A DNA stretch of 64,000 nucleotides from Domibacillus aminovorans (GTDB lineage: Bacteria > Bacillota > Bacilli > Bacillales > Domibacillaceae): assembly GCF_001643235.1 (NCBI RefSeq), contig NZ_LQWY01000022.1, positions 46,721 to 110,720 on the forward strand. The letters run 5' to 3'. A model generated the notes under the pieces. The model saw nothing but the letters and a program-made list of their open reading frames with translations, was not told the origin of the DNA and searched no databases. Within the stretch, counting starts at the first letter, position 1; each line of letters begins with the position of its first letter. Shown here piece after piece: positions 7,817 through 16,056 of the stretch. A program made the translations under genes and the position numbers.

Positions 7817-8860
7817 TTGCTATCGGAAGTCGGAGGAACGAATATAGATTTTCGCCAATTAATTGATTATTCATTTAATTCGATTTTAATTGTTGAACAA
7901 GAAGGAAAAATTATTTATTGTAATAAAGCCTTTGTTGAATTACTCGATTTTTTTTCATCTAATGAAGTGATACAGAAAAATTTATTTGCGTTTGTTTCCC
8001 CGGAGTTCCATGTTTTGTGTAAGCAACAATTGAAAAACGTGATTGAGAAACAAGAAATAGCGGGACGAGGGGAGAAAAAGATGATTAGGCGTGATGGGGC
8101 GCTTATTGATGTAGAATTAATGGTAGTTCCTTTTAATATGGAAGGAAAAGTTTTAGCTCAACTCATTATTCAAGATATATCTTCCCGTAAAGCAGCAGAA
8201 AAGCGATTAACTGATCAAGAACAATTAGCATCTATCGGTCAAATCGCAGCAGGTATTGCGCATGAAGTGAAAAATCCATTGACAGCGGTCAAAGGGTTTT
8301 TACAGCTATATCAAGAAGGCCATTCACATCCGTATTTAACGACAATGAATGCGGAGTTAGATAAAGCATTGGATACCTTAAAAAATTTATTACAAGTATC
8401 CAAACCCGATCTACAGGATGAACCATTTGTCCAAATCAATATATGCAAAGAAATACAGTCAATCCTATTTTTATTCCAGGACAGATTGTATAGCGTAGAA
8501 GTAGAGATAGATTTAAAAGATTCCGAGAAAACAATAAAAGGAAAGAAAAACTTATTCATTAAAGCATTTTACAACTTAATGACAAATGCACTGGATGCGA
8601 TTGAAGGCGAAGGGAACATTAAAATTGAACATTATTATAAAGATGGCTGCAACCATATCATTATAAGTGATACGGGAATAGGGATACCAGAAGAAAAAAT
8701 CCATATACTTGGTACACCATTTTTCACGAGTAAAAGTGAAGGAACCGGTTTGGGACTGACGCAAGTCTTTACAACGGTACAAGAGCATGGAGGAAACATT
8801 GCTGTTCAAAGTGTCCTTGGGGAAGGAACAACTTTTCATATACAAATTCCTATTACTTGA
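7817..8860 (+). CDS. Single-PAS soluble sensor histidine kinase
   Basis: About 347 residues: one PAS domain (about 10-125), a HisKA box with His149 (AAGIAHEVKNPLTA) and a HATPase domain with N box NLMTNALDAI, G1 DTGIGIP and G2 GTGLGL. No transmembrane segment and no linked response regulator, which is typical of kinases feeding the Spo0 phosphorelay. TTG 7817 follows AGAAGGTGAT, a good anti-16S match; GTG 7808 and ATG 7811 overlap that site. The H-box region is nearly the same as in the kinase at 4940 (both have HE.[KR]NPLTAVKGF), so both could be Sda targets. Confidence 0.85.
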   Translation: MLSEVGGTNIDFRQLIDYSFNSILIVEQEGKIIYCNKAFVELLDFFSSNEVIQKNLFAFVSPEFHVLCKQQLKNVIEKQEIAGRGEKKMIRRDGALIDVELMVVPFNMEGKVLAQLIIQDISSRKAAEKRLTDQEQLASIGQIAAGIAHEVKNPLTAVKGFLQLYQEGHSHPYLTTMNAELDKALDTLKNLLQVSKPDLQDEPFVQINICKEIQSILFLFQDRLYSVEVEIDLKDSEKTIKGKKNLFIKAFYNLMTNALDAIEGEGNIKIEHYYKDGCNHIIISDTGIGIPEEKIHILGTPFFTSKSEGTGLGLTQVFTTVQEHGGNIAVQSVLGEGTTFHIQIPIT

Positions 8861-8965
8861 AAGAAAACCGGTTGAACCGGCAATGAAGAAAGATTTAAGC
8901 AGACACGAATCAATATACATAAAGTACAACATTTATTAAATCAATACTTTGTGGACAAAATAAAA

Positions 8966-9009
8966 AATGCGTTTTCTGATCAAGTTTTGAAATGGAAACG
9001 TGTTTTTTT
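8966..9009 (+). terminator. Possible terminator
   Basis: GCGTTTTC and GGAAACGT arms separated by about 17 bases and followed by TTTTTTT. The stem is short and the gene end is 105 bases upstream, so this is a weak call. Confidence 0.4.
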
Positions 9010-9022
9010 ATCGAATAGTAAC

Positions 9023-9056
9023 TTGCAATAAATAGTTCCTTGCAATAAATAGTACC
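9023..9056 (+). repeat. Tandem direct repeat upstream of PadR module 1
   Basis: Two adjacent copies of TTGCAATAAATAGT followed by TCC or ACC. A related TTGCAATAATCAGTAC occurs at the same place upstream of the second PadR module (58899-58922). It may be an auxiliary operator half. Confidence 0.6.
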
Positions 9057-9095
9057 AAGTAGTATATTATTTTCAACCGGTATTTTTTATAATTC

Positions 9096-9118
9096 AGTAC
9101 TGTATAATATATAGTACT
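9096..9118 (+). promoter_or_regulatory. Palindromic PadR operator over -10, module 1
   Basis: A 23-base imperfect palindrome with arms AGTACT and AGTACT around TGTATAATATAT. It contains a TATAAT -10, so a bound repressor would block transcription. The second PadR module has a palindrome in the same place (58960-58984, arms CACTAC/GTAGTG around TGTATAATGTATT). Shared position and core point to autoregulation by the adjacent PadR protein. Confidence 0.65.
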
Positions 9119-9141
9119 GAGAAGGAATGAGGGATGTAACT

Positions 9142-9465
9142 TTGAATGTACAATTTAAAAAAGGTGTGTTAGAACTATGCGTTCTCGTATTACTAGATAA
9201 GCAAGATCGGTACGGATATGAACTTGTTCAAAAAATATCTGAACAAATTGCCATATCGGAAGGCTCTGTCTACCCATTGCTAAGACGTTTAACGAAAGAA
9301 GAATATTTTACAACCTATTTACAGGAATCATCGGAAGGTCCATCACGTAAGTATTACAAGTTAACGGACAAAGGGAGAATGTATCTTCGCGAGCTTACCC
9401 GGGAATGGAAGGAATTTTCAAACGGTGTTAATCAATTAATAAAAGAAGGTGTCAGTGATGAATAA
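9142..9465 (+). CDS. PadR-family transcriptional regulator, module 1
   Basis: About 107 residues: a winged-helix PadR domain starting [14 protein letters not shown], with the recognition region [13 protein letters not shown] near residue 45 and a short C-terminal dimerisation helix. TTG 9142 is chosen by match with the paralogue at 59005, whose TTG is equally placed. The ATG at 9127 would add five residues. The stop overlaps the next gene by eight bases (translational coupling). PadR regulators of this group usually repress their own operon. The following DUF1700 and DUF4097 genes make a conserved three-gene unit. Confidence 0.9.
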   Translation: MNVQFKKGVLELCVLVLLDKQDRYGYELVQKISEQIAISEGSVYPLLRRLTKEEYFTTYLQESSEGPSRKYYKLTDKGRMYLRELTREWKEFSNGVNQLIKEGVSDE

Positions 9466-10018
9466 AAAACAATTCTTGAATAGTTTAGACGAATCTTTAC
9501 AAAAACTTTCTTCAGATGAACGGCAAGATATTTTACAGGACTTTGAAGAACATTTTGCTAATGGAATAGCAGAAGGAAAAAGCGAAGAACACATTTCAGC
9601 TTCTCTCGGTTCACCCAATCACATTGCAAAAGAACTACTTGCCTCTTATCTCCTTGAAAAAGCAGAAAAAACGGAAACGACGGGAAATATTATTCGTGCG
9701 ATGTGGGCAGTGATTGGATTAGGGTTTTTTAACGTAGTCATCGTGCTAGGACCATTTATCGCAATTGCAGCATTGGTTTTTGCCGGGTGGGCGTCAAGTA
9801 TTGCGTTTATTGCTTCTCCTTTGCTTGTATTTATGAATGTCATTTTAAATCCAGATACATTTATTCTATTTGATTTGTTCTTCTCGATGCTGCTTTGTGG
9901 ACTGGGCTTGTTTATTGCCGTAGGCATGTTTTTTATTACGAAGGCACTCATACATGGATTTGTCCGCTATTTAAAATTCAACACGAAAATGGTTAAAGGT
10001 GGATTAAAACATGTTTAA
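9458..10018 (+). CDS. DUF1700 membrane protein, module 1
   Basis: About 186 residues. The N-terminal half is a soluble helical domain (MNKKQFLNSLDESLQ ... DERQDILQDFEEHF, with SLGSP near residue 50) typical of DUF1700. The C-terminal half carries two or three transmembrane helices (about 75-170). ATG 9458 follows AGAAGG and lies within the end of the padR gene. DUF1700 is often found with PadR and DUF4097, probably in envelope-stress or membrane-sensing modules, but its biochemical role is unknown. Confidence 0.85.
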   Translation: MNKKQFLNSLDESLQKLSSDERQDILQDFEEHFANGIAEGKSEEHISASLGSPNHIAKELLASYLLEKAEKTETTGNIIRAMWAVIGLGFFNVVIVLGPFIAIAALVFAGWASSIAFIASPLLVFMNVILNPDTFILFDLFFSMLLCGLGLFIAVGMFFITKALIHGFVRYLKFNTKMVKGGLKHV

Positions 10019-10946
10019 TATGAAAAAAATATCACTCATCGCACTCATTCTTTTACTCATGGGCGCCGCGGGAAGTTTCATTACATTTAAAAAGATGAAT
10101 CACTCTGTTTCTGTGTTGGAAGAAAAAGGAATAACCGATCAAAACATTACACATTTGAGCGTGACGACAGACAACGCCGCTATTGAAATCATCCCCACAA
10201 ATAAACAAGAAACAACAGTAGAGGTGTCAGGAACAGCGAAGAAAAGCTCGGCATATACGTTCTTGGCTGACGTAGAAGGAACGACACTTTCGGTCCAGTT
10301 AAAAGAGCGACAGACAAAACTTTATAACTTTGATTTTATATCAACGTCATTATCATTGAAAGTATATGTACCTGAAAAAGTGTATGATTCACTCAGAATT
10401 TCCAGTGATAATGGACGTGTTAAAGCGGCGAATTTACGTGTGAAAGAAGTGAAAGTAAAAGTAAGCAATGGGCGTGTAGAACTGCGAGATATTACGGGCT
10501 CTACTATCACTACTGAAACAGACAATGGGCGTATTCAAGCAGAAAATCTTGATGTAAAACAAGTGAAAGCAACGACAAGTAATGGACGCATTGATCTGAA
10601 AAATGTATATTCTTCAGCTGTTTCAGTTAAAGCAGATAACGGAAAAATCATATTGGACGATGTGAACGGTAAGGTTTTAGGAAAAGTAAAAAATGGAATG
10701 ATCTCTCTTATGACGAATCATTTAGATCGCCCTATTGAATTTGAATCTGATAACGGTAATATTAAGATTCAAACGGAAAAAGAGCCGACAAATACGACAT
10801 TTGATGTGAGTGTTGATAATGGAAAAATCGATCTTTTAGACGGGTACAAACCGAATGAAATAATAGGGGATGGGGATCACTTCATTAAATTAACAACGGC
10901 GAATGGGAAAATTTCTATAACGAAGCAAAAAACAATAAATAAATAA
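10011..10946 (+). CDS. DUF4097 exported beta-helix-like protein, module 1
   Basis: About 311 residues with one N-terminal membrane anchor (about 5-25), then repeated short strands with the pattern S/T-x-N-G-x-I/V (SNGRVEL, DNGRIQA, SNGRIDL, DNGKIIL, DNGNIKI). This is the right-handed beta-helix-like repeat of DUF4097 proteins. It probably faces the outside of the membrane. The start overlaps the DUF1700 stop by eight bases, so the three genes are coupled. The paralogue at 59874 has fewer repeats (265 residues). Confidence 0.85.
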   Translation: MFNMKKISLIALILLLMGAAGSFITFKKMNHSVSVLEEKGITDQNITHLSVTTDNAAIEIIPTNKQETTVEVSGTAKKSSAYTFLADVEGTTLSVQLKERQTKLYNFDFISTSLSLKVYVPEKVYDSLRISSDNGRVKAANLRVKEVKVKVSNGRVELRDITGSTITTETDNGRIQAENLDVKQVKATTSNGRIDLKNVYSSAVSVKADNGKIILDDVNGKVLGKVKNGMISLMTNHLDRPIEFESDNGNIKIQTEKEPTNTTFDVSVDNGKIDLLDGYKPNEIIGDGDHFIKLTTANGKISITKQKTINK

Positions 10947-10967
10947 CACTCATTATTAGAATAGCTG

Positions 10968-11010
10968 GAATAAAGCGGTCTGCATCGTGCAGATCGCTTT
11001 ATTCTATTCA
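10968..11010 (+). terminator. Terminator after PadR module 1
   Basis: Hairpin with arms GAATAAAGCG.TCTGCA and TGCAGATCGCTTTATTC around a three-base loop. The T run is short but the stem is strong. Confidence 0.75.
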
Positions 11011-11136
11011 TAAGAAAAAGAGAAGCGGTAAAAGTGAATCCTTTGTGAAGATTATAAACGAAGGTGTTAAATTTACGTTATATATGTTAATATATTCTAG
11101 GAATTAGTGGTAAATATTTCGAGTGGAGGCAGAAAG

Positions 11137-12567
11137 GTGAAAAAAAGTTTAATCATTGTTGGGTTAGCATTTTGTATGTTAATTACTCTTTTTGGAGTGA
11201 ATAGAGTTGCGTATGCGGCGAATTTTGTCGATGTTCCAGATCGAGCGTCAAAAGAAGTGAACTATTTGTCGATAGGTGGAATTGCCAACGGATCGTCGGC
11301 GACGATATTTGGTTCTGAAAAAAAAGTAACGCGTATGGAAGCTGCTGCATTCATCGGCCGAGCGCTTCAGCTAGATGGCACAAAGCGTGTTACAAGCTTT
11401 AAAGACGTCGGTTCTGGCAGTTTTGCTTCAGGTTATATCCAGTCGGCTGTTGAAAAAGGCATTATTTCCGGCTATGAAGGTGGACGGTTTTTACCGTACA
11501 ATGAAGTGACACGCGGAGAAATGGCTGTCATGTTATCAAAAGCATTCGGTTATAACTTTGGTGGAAAACTATCTGGTGCTGCGAATGCATTGACATCACG
11601 TGGTATTGCAAGTGGAGTGGCAGATGGCTCATTTGGTGTGGATCAGATCATTAAACGGGCAGATTTCGCTGTTTTCCTTGCCCGTGCGATGAACCCGGAA
11701 TTCCGTACGAAAGAGTTTTCAAGTTTTACGAAAACATTATGGACGAATACAGGTGACTTAAATGTTCGTTCAGGCCCATCTACATCGTATCCTTCTAAAG
11801 GAAAGTTAACAAAAGATGTAAAAGTGATCGGTGCGCACGATATTGCAGGCTGGACTTATGTGAAATCAGGCAGCACAATCGGCTTTGTGAGCACAGTTTA
11901 TTTACGTGACACAGAAACAGCTAGTGCCGCTCAGCCACCGGTGACAGGAGCGGATTCCCGCCTTTCTAGTCAGACGATTATTTTGGATCCGGGTCATGGG
12001 GGCAGTGATCCAGGTGCTATCGGATTTGGACTGAGAGAAAAAGATGTGGTGCTTTCGACAAGTTTAAAAGTGAATAAACTGTTAAAGCAAACGCCATTCA
12101 ACGTGAAAATGACACGTTCAGATGACCGTTTCATTACGATTAATCAGCGTTCTTCTTTTGCAAGAAATAATGGCGGGAATATATTCGTCAGCATTCATGC
12201 AAACGCCGCCTCGTCGTCAAGCGCAAACGGGACGGAAACCATTTACTCTTCAGCTGCTAATCCGCATGGTGCAGATAGCAAACTGCTTGCAACAAAAATC
12301 CAGAATCGTATGATCGAAGCATGGAAACTGAAAGACCGTAACATAAAGAGTACGAGACAACTAGGCCGCAGTTTGGGTGTTTTAGATAATAATAGCGTGC
12401 CGGCCGCTCTCGCAGAACTTGCTTTTATCTCCAATAAAAGTGAGAATGACATGTTAAAATCAGACTACTGGCAGACGGTCATGGCGAAAGCAATTTATGA
12501 TGGTATTTTAGATTACTATAAGGCAAAAGGCTATCAAGTCGATCCGCTTTACGTAGTAGGAAAATAA
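11137..12567 (+). CDS. SLH-SH3b-amidase_3 N-acetylmuramoyl-L-alanine amidase
   Basis: Secreted autolysin-type amidase of about 476 residues that cuts the MurNAc-L-Ala bond. A signal peptide (1-28) is followed by three SLH repeats (about 29-190; the third lacks the usual FxD start), a bacterial SH3 domain (about 201-256) and an Amidase_3 domain (about 280-465). Zinc ligands are His287 (DPGHGG), Glu301 (REKD) and His354 (SIHAN); catalytic Glu427 is in AELAF. GTG 11137 is seven bases after GGAGG 11125-11129, which is why the in-frame GTG 11107 is rejected. It is followed by repeat-family terminator copy B. Confidence 0.93.
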   Translation: MKKSLIIVGLAFCMLITLFGVNRVAYAANFVDVPDRASKEVNYLSIGGIANGSSATIFGSEKKVTRMEAAAFIGRALQLDGTKRVTSFKDVGSGSFASGYIQSAVEKGIISGYEGGRFLPYNEVTRGEMAVMLSKAFGYNFGGKLSGAANALTSRGIASGVADGSFGVDQIIKRADFAVFLARAMNPEFRTKEFSSFTKTLWTNTGDLNVRSGPSTSYPSKGKLTKDVKVIGAHDIAGWTYVKSGSTIGFVSTVYLRDTETASAAQPPVTGADSRLSSQTIILDPGHGGSDPGAIGFGLREKDVVLSTSLKVNKLLKQTPFNVKMTRSDDRFITINQRSSFARNNGGNIFVSIHANAASSSSANGTETIYSSAANPHGADSKLLATKIQNRMIEAWKLKDRNIKSTRQLGRSLGVLDNNSVPAALAELAFISNKSENDMLKSDYWQTVMAKAIYDGILDYYKAKGYQVDPLYVVGK

Positions 12568-12576
12568 GAAGCGATG

Positions 12577-12627
12577 AAGGTTGTCCCAAAAGTCAGTGAA
12601 TAACTGATCGGGGCAGCCTTATTTTTG
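12577..12627 (+). terminator. Terminator palindrome, dispersed-repeat copy B
   Basis: GGTTGTCCC, an AAAAGTCAGTGAATAACTGA centre, GGGGCAGCC and then a T-rich tail, immediately after the amidase gene. Same family as copies at 4749, 18681, 24445 and 51868. Confidence 0.85.
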
Positions 12628-12754
12628 TTTGAAAAGAATAATTTAGCGTTGTGCACGTTACGAAAATACTAATAGTTTTCTGTTTTATCTCCAAAACTTT
12701 CAATTTACTTGATAGAATAGATATGCGAATATGGAATAGAAAGGAGATTTTCAC

Positions 12755-13984
12755 ATGAAAAAATGGTTTCTAGTAGTAATGGCACTTATGTTGATCAGTC
12801 CAACACTTTTGCCGGCGAAAGCAGATGCAGCCGCGGCTGTCTTTGATGATGTTTCGCCAAAGCACCGAGCGTATGAGGCTGTCTGGAGTTTGGACTCAAA
12901 ACGAGTGTTTGAACCGGATGAAGACGAGATGATTCGTCCAGGAAAGTATGTGACGCGAATGGAAGCAGCGGTAATGCTCTCGCGCATTCTTGGACTGGAA
13001 CGAAAGACGAATCACGCTGGATTTCGTGATGTAACGGTGCTAAATAAAAATTATGATGAAGTGGCAGCACTAGCAGAACGGAAAATTTTGCAAGGATTTA
13101 CGGACCGGACAATGCGGCCGAATGATATTTTAACGCGGGCACAAATGGCGAAGTTAATTGTTGATGCGTTTGGTTATGAGCAAAAAACATCGTTTACACT
13201 GCCGTTTAAAGATGTGAAAACGTCTAACTGGGCGGCACCTTATATTGAGGCATTAGTCCGTCATAAGGTAACAGCTGGAACGACAACAACAACATTTTCG
13301 CCAGATAAAAAGTTGACGCGTGCTGAATTGATGATGTTTTTAGACCGCGCACATAAAGCGAAGCCAGTGAGTGCGTACAATGATCAAGAGATTTTGAGTT
13401 TAATTCGGGAAGTGCAAAACAAAGCGTCTTCGATTATTTATCATTATTTATATGTAAACGAACCAAATGGCAGCCGGCCTGCTTTTTCAACGTTTAAACA
13501 AGAGTTGACGCCTTTTGCGGAAGGCAAGATGCTTTCGATGATGGAAGAGTATTACAAAGTGACATGCACATATTGTGATTGGATCGTTTATAGTGAAGTA
13601 TATAATTGGGGTTTGCCATATGAAATTATCGAGCGGAGCAATGGACGTATAACAGTAAAAGTCCGTTACCCGGCAGGCATGGATGAAGCAGCCTCAGAAA
13701 CATGGACAATTGTGAAGCGGAACGGTCAATGGAAAATGAGTGAGCTTCCTAAATACACAACCGCATATGACGATCCATTTAATTTAACGGTGGCAGAAGC
13801 AGAAAAATATTTAATTAGTGCGTATGAAGATATATATAGTTATGAAAAATACCGCGAGTACGTGCAGAACATTTCATATATGAAAACAGATAAAAAGGGA
13901 CATTACGAATTTTTGATTGAAACAAATGTGGATGATTACTATGTTTCCATCGATCCAAAAACAGCTACTCTGGAAGAATTGTAA
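12755..13984 (+). CDS. Three-SLH secreted protein with unknown C-terminal domain
   Basis: A 409-residue exported protein with a clean AAAGGAG and ATG. A signal peptide (about 1-27) precedes three SLH repeats (about 28-85, 88-145, 148-205) with the canonical TR-motif in each. Residues 210-409 form a soluble domain I do not recognise, with a CTYC pair near residue 270 that could be a disulphide, and a tyrosine-rich end. Wall attachment through SLH is likely. No catalytic motif is visible. Monocistronic, closed by the hairpin at 14005. Confidence 0.85.
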   Translation: MKKWFLVVMALMLISPTLLPAKADAAAAVFDDVSPKHRAYEAVWSLDSKRVFEPDEDEMIRPGKYVTRMEAAVMLSRILGLERKTNHAGFRDVTVLNKNYDEVAALAERKILQGFTDRTMRPNDILTRAQMAKLIVDAFGYEQKTSFTLPFKDVKTSNWAAPYIEALVRHKVTAGTTTTTFSPDKKLTRAELMMFLDRAHKAKPVSAYNDQEILSLIREVQNKASSIIYHYLYVNEPNGSRPAFSTFKQELTPFAEGKMLSMMEEYYKVTCTYCDWIVYSEVYNWGLPYEIIERSNGRITVKVRYPAGMDEAASETWTIVKRNGQWKMSELPKYTTAYDDPFNLTVAEAEKYLISAYEDIYSYEKYREYVQNISYMKTDKKGHYEFLIETNVDDYYVSIDPKTATLEEL

Positions 13985-14004
13985 AAGACAAATCTGTTAG
14001 GTAG

Positions 14005-14033
14005 AGCCAACTGCATATGCGGTTGGCTTTTTC
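14005..14033 (+). terminator. Terminator after SLH protein
   Basis: AGCCAAC and GTTGGCT arms around a ten-base loop, followed by TTTTTCG. Confidence 0.85.
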
Positions 14034-14103
14034 GTTCTATTTATTCTCCGTTTTGCTTAATATGAACGTCATTTAAAAAATAAAAAATAATGATATAAAA
14101 TTA

Positions 14104-14164
14104 TTGACGTACATAAATAATATGTGATATTATATTAAATTTGACAAAAAAATAATATGTGATA
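14104..14164 (+). promoter_or_regulatory. carD-type promoter with exact 15-base direct repeat
   Basis: TTGACG (14104-14109), an 18-base spacer and TATTAT (14128-14133) form a sigma-A-like promoter. The 15-mer AAATAATATGTGATA occurs at 14115-14129, inside the spacer, and again at 14150-14164, a 35-base period. A regulator binding such repeats would occlude the promoter and the start of the transcript. Confidence 0.55.
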
Positions 14165-14200
14165 ACCTTAATAGAGATAGCAAATCTGGAGGTGGATTCA

Positions 14201-14680
14201 TTGTTTCAAGTAGGCGATGAAATTTTTTATCCGATGCATGGAGCAGGTGTCATTGAAGCCATAGAAGAAAAGGAAATCCTTGGGGAGAAGAAGCAATACT
14301 TTGTGATGACATTTACCATTAATCAATTGCAAGTGATGATTCCATTGGAGAAAATGCAACAGTCATCGATCCGAAGGGCTGTTGATATACGGACAATGGA
14401 AAGCATTTTACGCTTTGTTCATCATGGAGAATCTGGAGAATCACTCTCGTATAAGGAGAGATATAAGGTGAACATGGAGAAAATGAAAACAGGTAAAACG
14501 AAAGAATGTGCGGAAGTCGTACGCGATTTAACACGTATGGATAAAGAAAAGGCACTGAATTCAAGTGAAAAGGTCATGCTGCGTAATGCAAGAAAATACT
14601 TAATTAGTGAAATGGGATTAATTAACGGGATCACGGAAAATGAAGCAACTGATTTATTGAACTATCGAATTGCGAACTAG
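14201..14680 (+). CDS. CarD/CdnL-family RNA-polymerase-binding regulator
   Basis: About 159 residues. The N-terminal CarD/TRCF-type RNA-polymerase interaction domain (VGDEIFYPMHGAGVIEAIEE) is followed by a helical C-terminal domain. CarD proteins bind the beta subunit and stabilise the open promoter complex. TTG 14201 lies after GGAGGTG (14188-14194). The upstream ATA/ATG in-frame extension is not supported by a ribosome binding site. Length and layout resemble B. subtilis YdeB. Confidence 0.88.
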   Translation: MFQVGDEIFYPMHGAGVIEAIEEKEILGEKKQYFVMTFTINQLQVMIPLEKMQQSSIRRAVDIRTMESILRFVHHGESGESLSYKERYKVNMEKMKTGKTKECAEVVRDLTRMDKEKALNSSEKVMLRNARKYLISEMGLINGITENEATDLLNYRIAN

Positions 14681-14798
14681 AAACATCAGGCTGTACGTTT
14701 CTTTTGAAATAAATAATCGATTGTGTACTCTTTTTAACAATCAGCCGAAAAGCTTTTTTTTATGTGTATCACCATAAAAGTATAGTCAAGAATGAGAA

Positions 14799-14847
14799 AA
14801 AGCCCTAAAACCGGGCGATTATTTATGCGTCCCGGTTTTAGGGCTTT
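14799..14847. terminator. Bidirectional terminator between carD and SET gene
   Basis: Seventeen-base perfect arms (AAAGCCCTAAAACCGGG and complement) around a 15-base loop, between convergent genes. Confidence 0.9.
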
Positions 14848-14875
14848 CTTCGTTAAGCGAGAGTAAGGGTTACGA

Positions 14876-15280
14876 TCACTTATCGGATTCGTCTTTGTTA
14901 TCTGTCTCTTCATTAAACCATAGTGGATCTTGGTTATCGACTTCACCATTGTAGTTGATCAAGATCTCTTCTCCTGCTTTTATATCTGTGTAAGCATAGA
15001 AGTCAAATGTATGGTTATTAAAGTTAATATCATACGTGGCATTCGGCGTATAGGAATGGTTAAACAGCATGCCATAGCCTAATACGAAAGCGGTATGGTT
15101 TTGGCCGTATTCAAACGCATAGTCATCAAGAAGTGTTTTTTCGATATGAACGTGCTGCTCATTCGGATACGGAATAACGGGTGCTTCGTGCAGCAACTCA
15201 CCTTTTGCGATATCACGTTTCGCAAATACTCCTCTATTGAATTCCCCATCGCTGAGCGTGGAAGTTTTAATCTCAATCAT
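14876..15280 (-). CDS. SET-domain protein-lysine methyltransferase-like protein
   Basis: A 134-residue single SET domain. Visible motifs are RGVFAKRDIAKGELLH (SET-N), NHSYTPNATY (the NHS knot motif), and KAGEEILINYNGE (the GEEL.xxY catalytic segment). SET enzymes transfer methyl from S-adenosylmethionine to lysine; the bacterial substrate is unknown. The start is ATG 15280 after GAAGGTGA. An open frame continues about 116 codons upstream but runs antisense into the TVP38 gene and is not coding-like. The C-terminal ten residues are acidic. Confidence 0.85.
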   Translation of the reverse strand: MIEIKTSTLSDGEFNRGVFAKRDIAKGELLHEAPVIPYPNEQHVHIEKTLLDDYAFEYGQNHTAFVLGYGMLFNHSYTPNATYDINFNNHTFDFYAYTDIKAGEEILINYNGEVDNQDPLWFNEETDNKDESDK

Positions 15281-15467
15281 GTTCGTCACCTTCGCGTTCT
15301 TTTTCCAAAGTATTTGATCTTTTAAGGATGACAGTTGATCCGGCTGAATGCAAGTATTTTCATTTGTTAACAAGAACATTTTTATGGATGTTTCATTTTC
15401 TAGAGGAGCATCTTCTGTTAAAACCGGTATAATGAAAAGAAAGATGAAAAAGAAAGGGGGTATCAAC

Positions 15468-16022
15468 ATGAACAGTGTAGAATTATGGATCGCGCGTGTC
15501 ATCGAGCAAGCAGGCTGGATCGCGCCCATTCTTTTTATTTTATTACATTTGCTGCGTCCCATTCTTTTTGTACCGGTCGTCGTCGTTTGTATAGCTGGCG
15601 GGTACTTATTTGGATTCGTGAACGGCACATTTTATTCTATCATCGGTTTATCGCTCATGAGCGCGGCTTTTTATAAAGTGGTCAATTTTTTTCCTTCTGT
15701 ACGCGAGAAGATGTTAACCTTAAAAAGGAAAATGTTAAAAGATCAAAAGGTGACGGTTGGGCAAGTGATGATTTTGCGTATGATGCCCTTTATTCATTTT
15801 CATTTATTATCCCTTTATTTAATAGACATGACGAAATCGTACAAAGAGTATATGTATTATTCTGTTTTAGGTATTATCATTCCATCGATGGTGTATACGG
15901 CATTTGGTCAATCGATTACCGATATGCCATGGTATATGTCGCTTTTATTTTTAGCCTGTTTAATAGGTTTGTATAGTCTATTGGGAAAATTAAACGAAAA
16001 GAGGAAGTTAAAAACAAGGTAG
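15468..16022 (+). CDS. TVP38/TMEM64 (DedA-superfamily) membrane protein
   Basis: About 184 residues with four to six membrane segments. It shows the SNARE-associated/VTT-type pattern: a re-entrant helix with RPILFVPVVVVCIAGGYLFG near residues 30-55 and an R-M-M-P segment (ILRMMPFIHFH) near residue 105. Members may be lipid scramblases or transporters; the function here is not known. ATG 15468 follows GAAAGGGGG. A TATAAT at 15429-15434 offers a promoter. Divergent from the SET gene, convergent with the VOC gene. Confidence 0.8.
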   Translation: MNSVELWIARVIEQAGWIAPILFILLHLLRPILFVPVVVVCIAGGYLFGFVNGTFYSIIGLSLMSAAFYKVVNFFPSVREKMLTLKRKMLKDQKVTVGQVMILRMMPFIHFHLLSLYLIDMTKSYKEYMYYSVLGIIIPSMVYTAFGQSITDMPWYMSLLFLACLIGLYSLLGKLNEKRKLKTR

Positions 16023-16054
16023 CGAAGGAAAAACCGGATGATCCGGTTTTTCGC
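16022..16054. terminator. Bidirectional terminator between TVP38 and VOC genes
   Basis: GCGAAGGAAAAACCGGA with its near-complement TCCGGTTTTTCGC, short loop, between convergent genes. Confidence 0.85.
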
Positions 16055-16056
16055 TT

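Noticed and set aside
8869..8882. CCGGTTGAACCGG palindrome after the second kinase
   Set aside because: Short self-complementary sequence without a T run; no regulator known to me matches.
15281..15628. Open 116-codon extension upstream of the SET gene
   Set aside because: It runs antisense through the TVP38 start, lacks a ribosome binding site, is low-complexity, and a good start exists at 15280.
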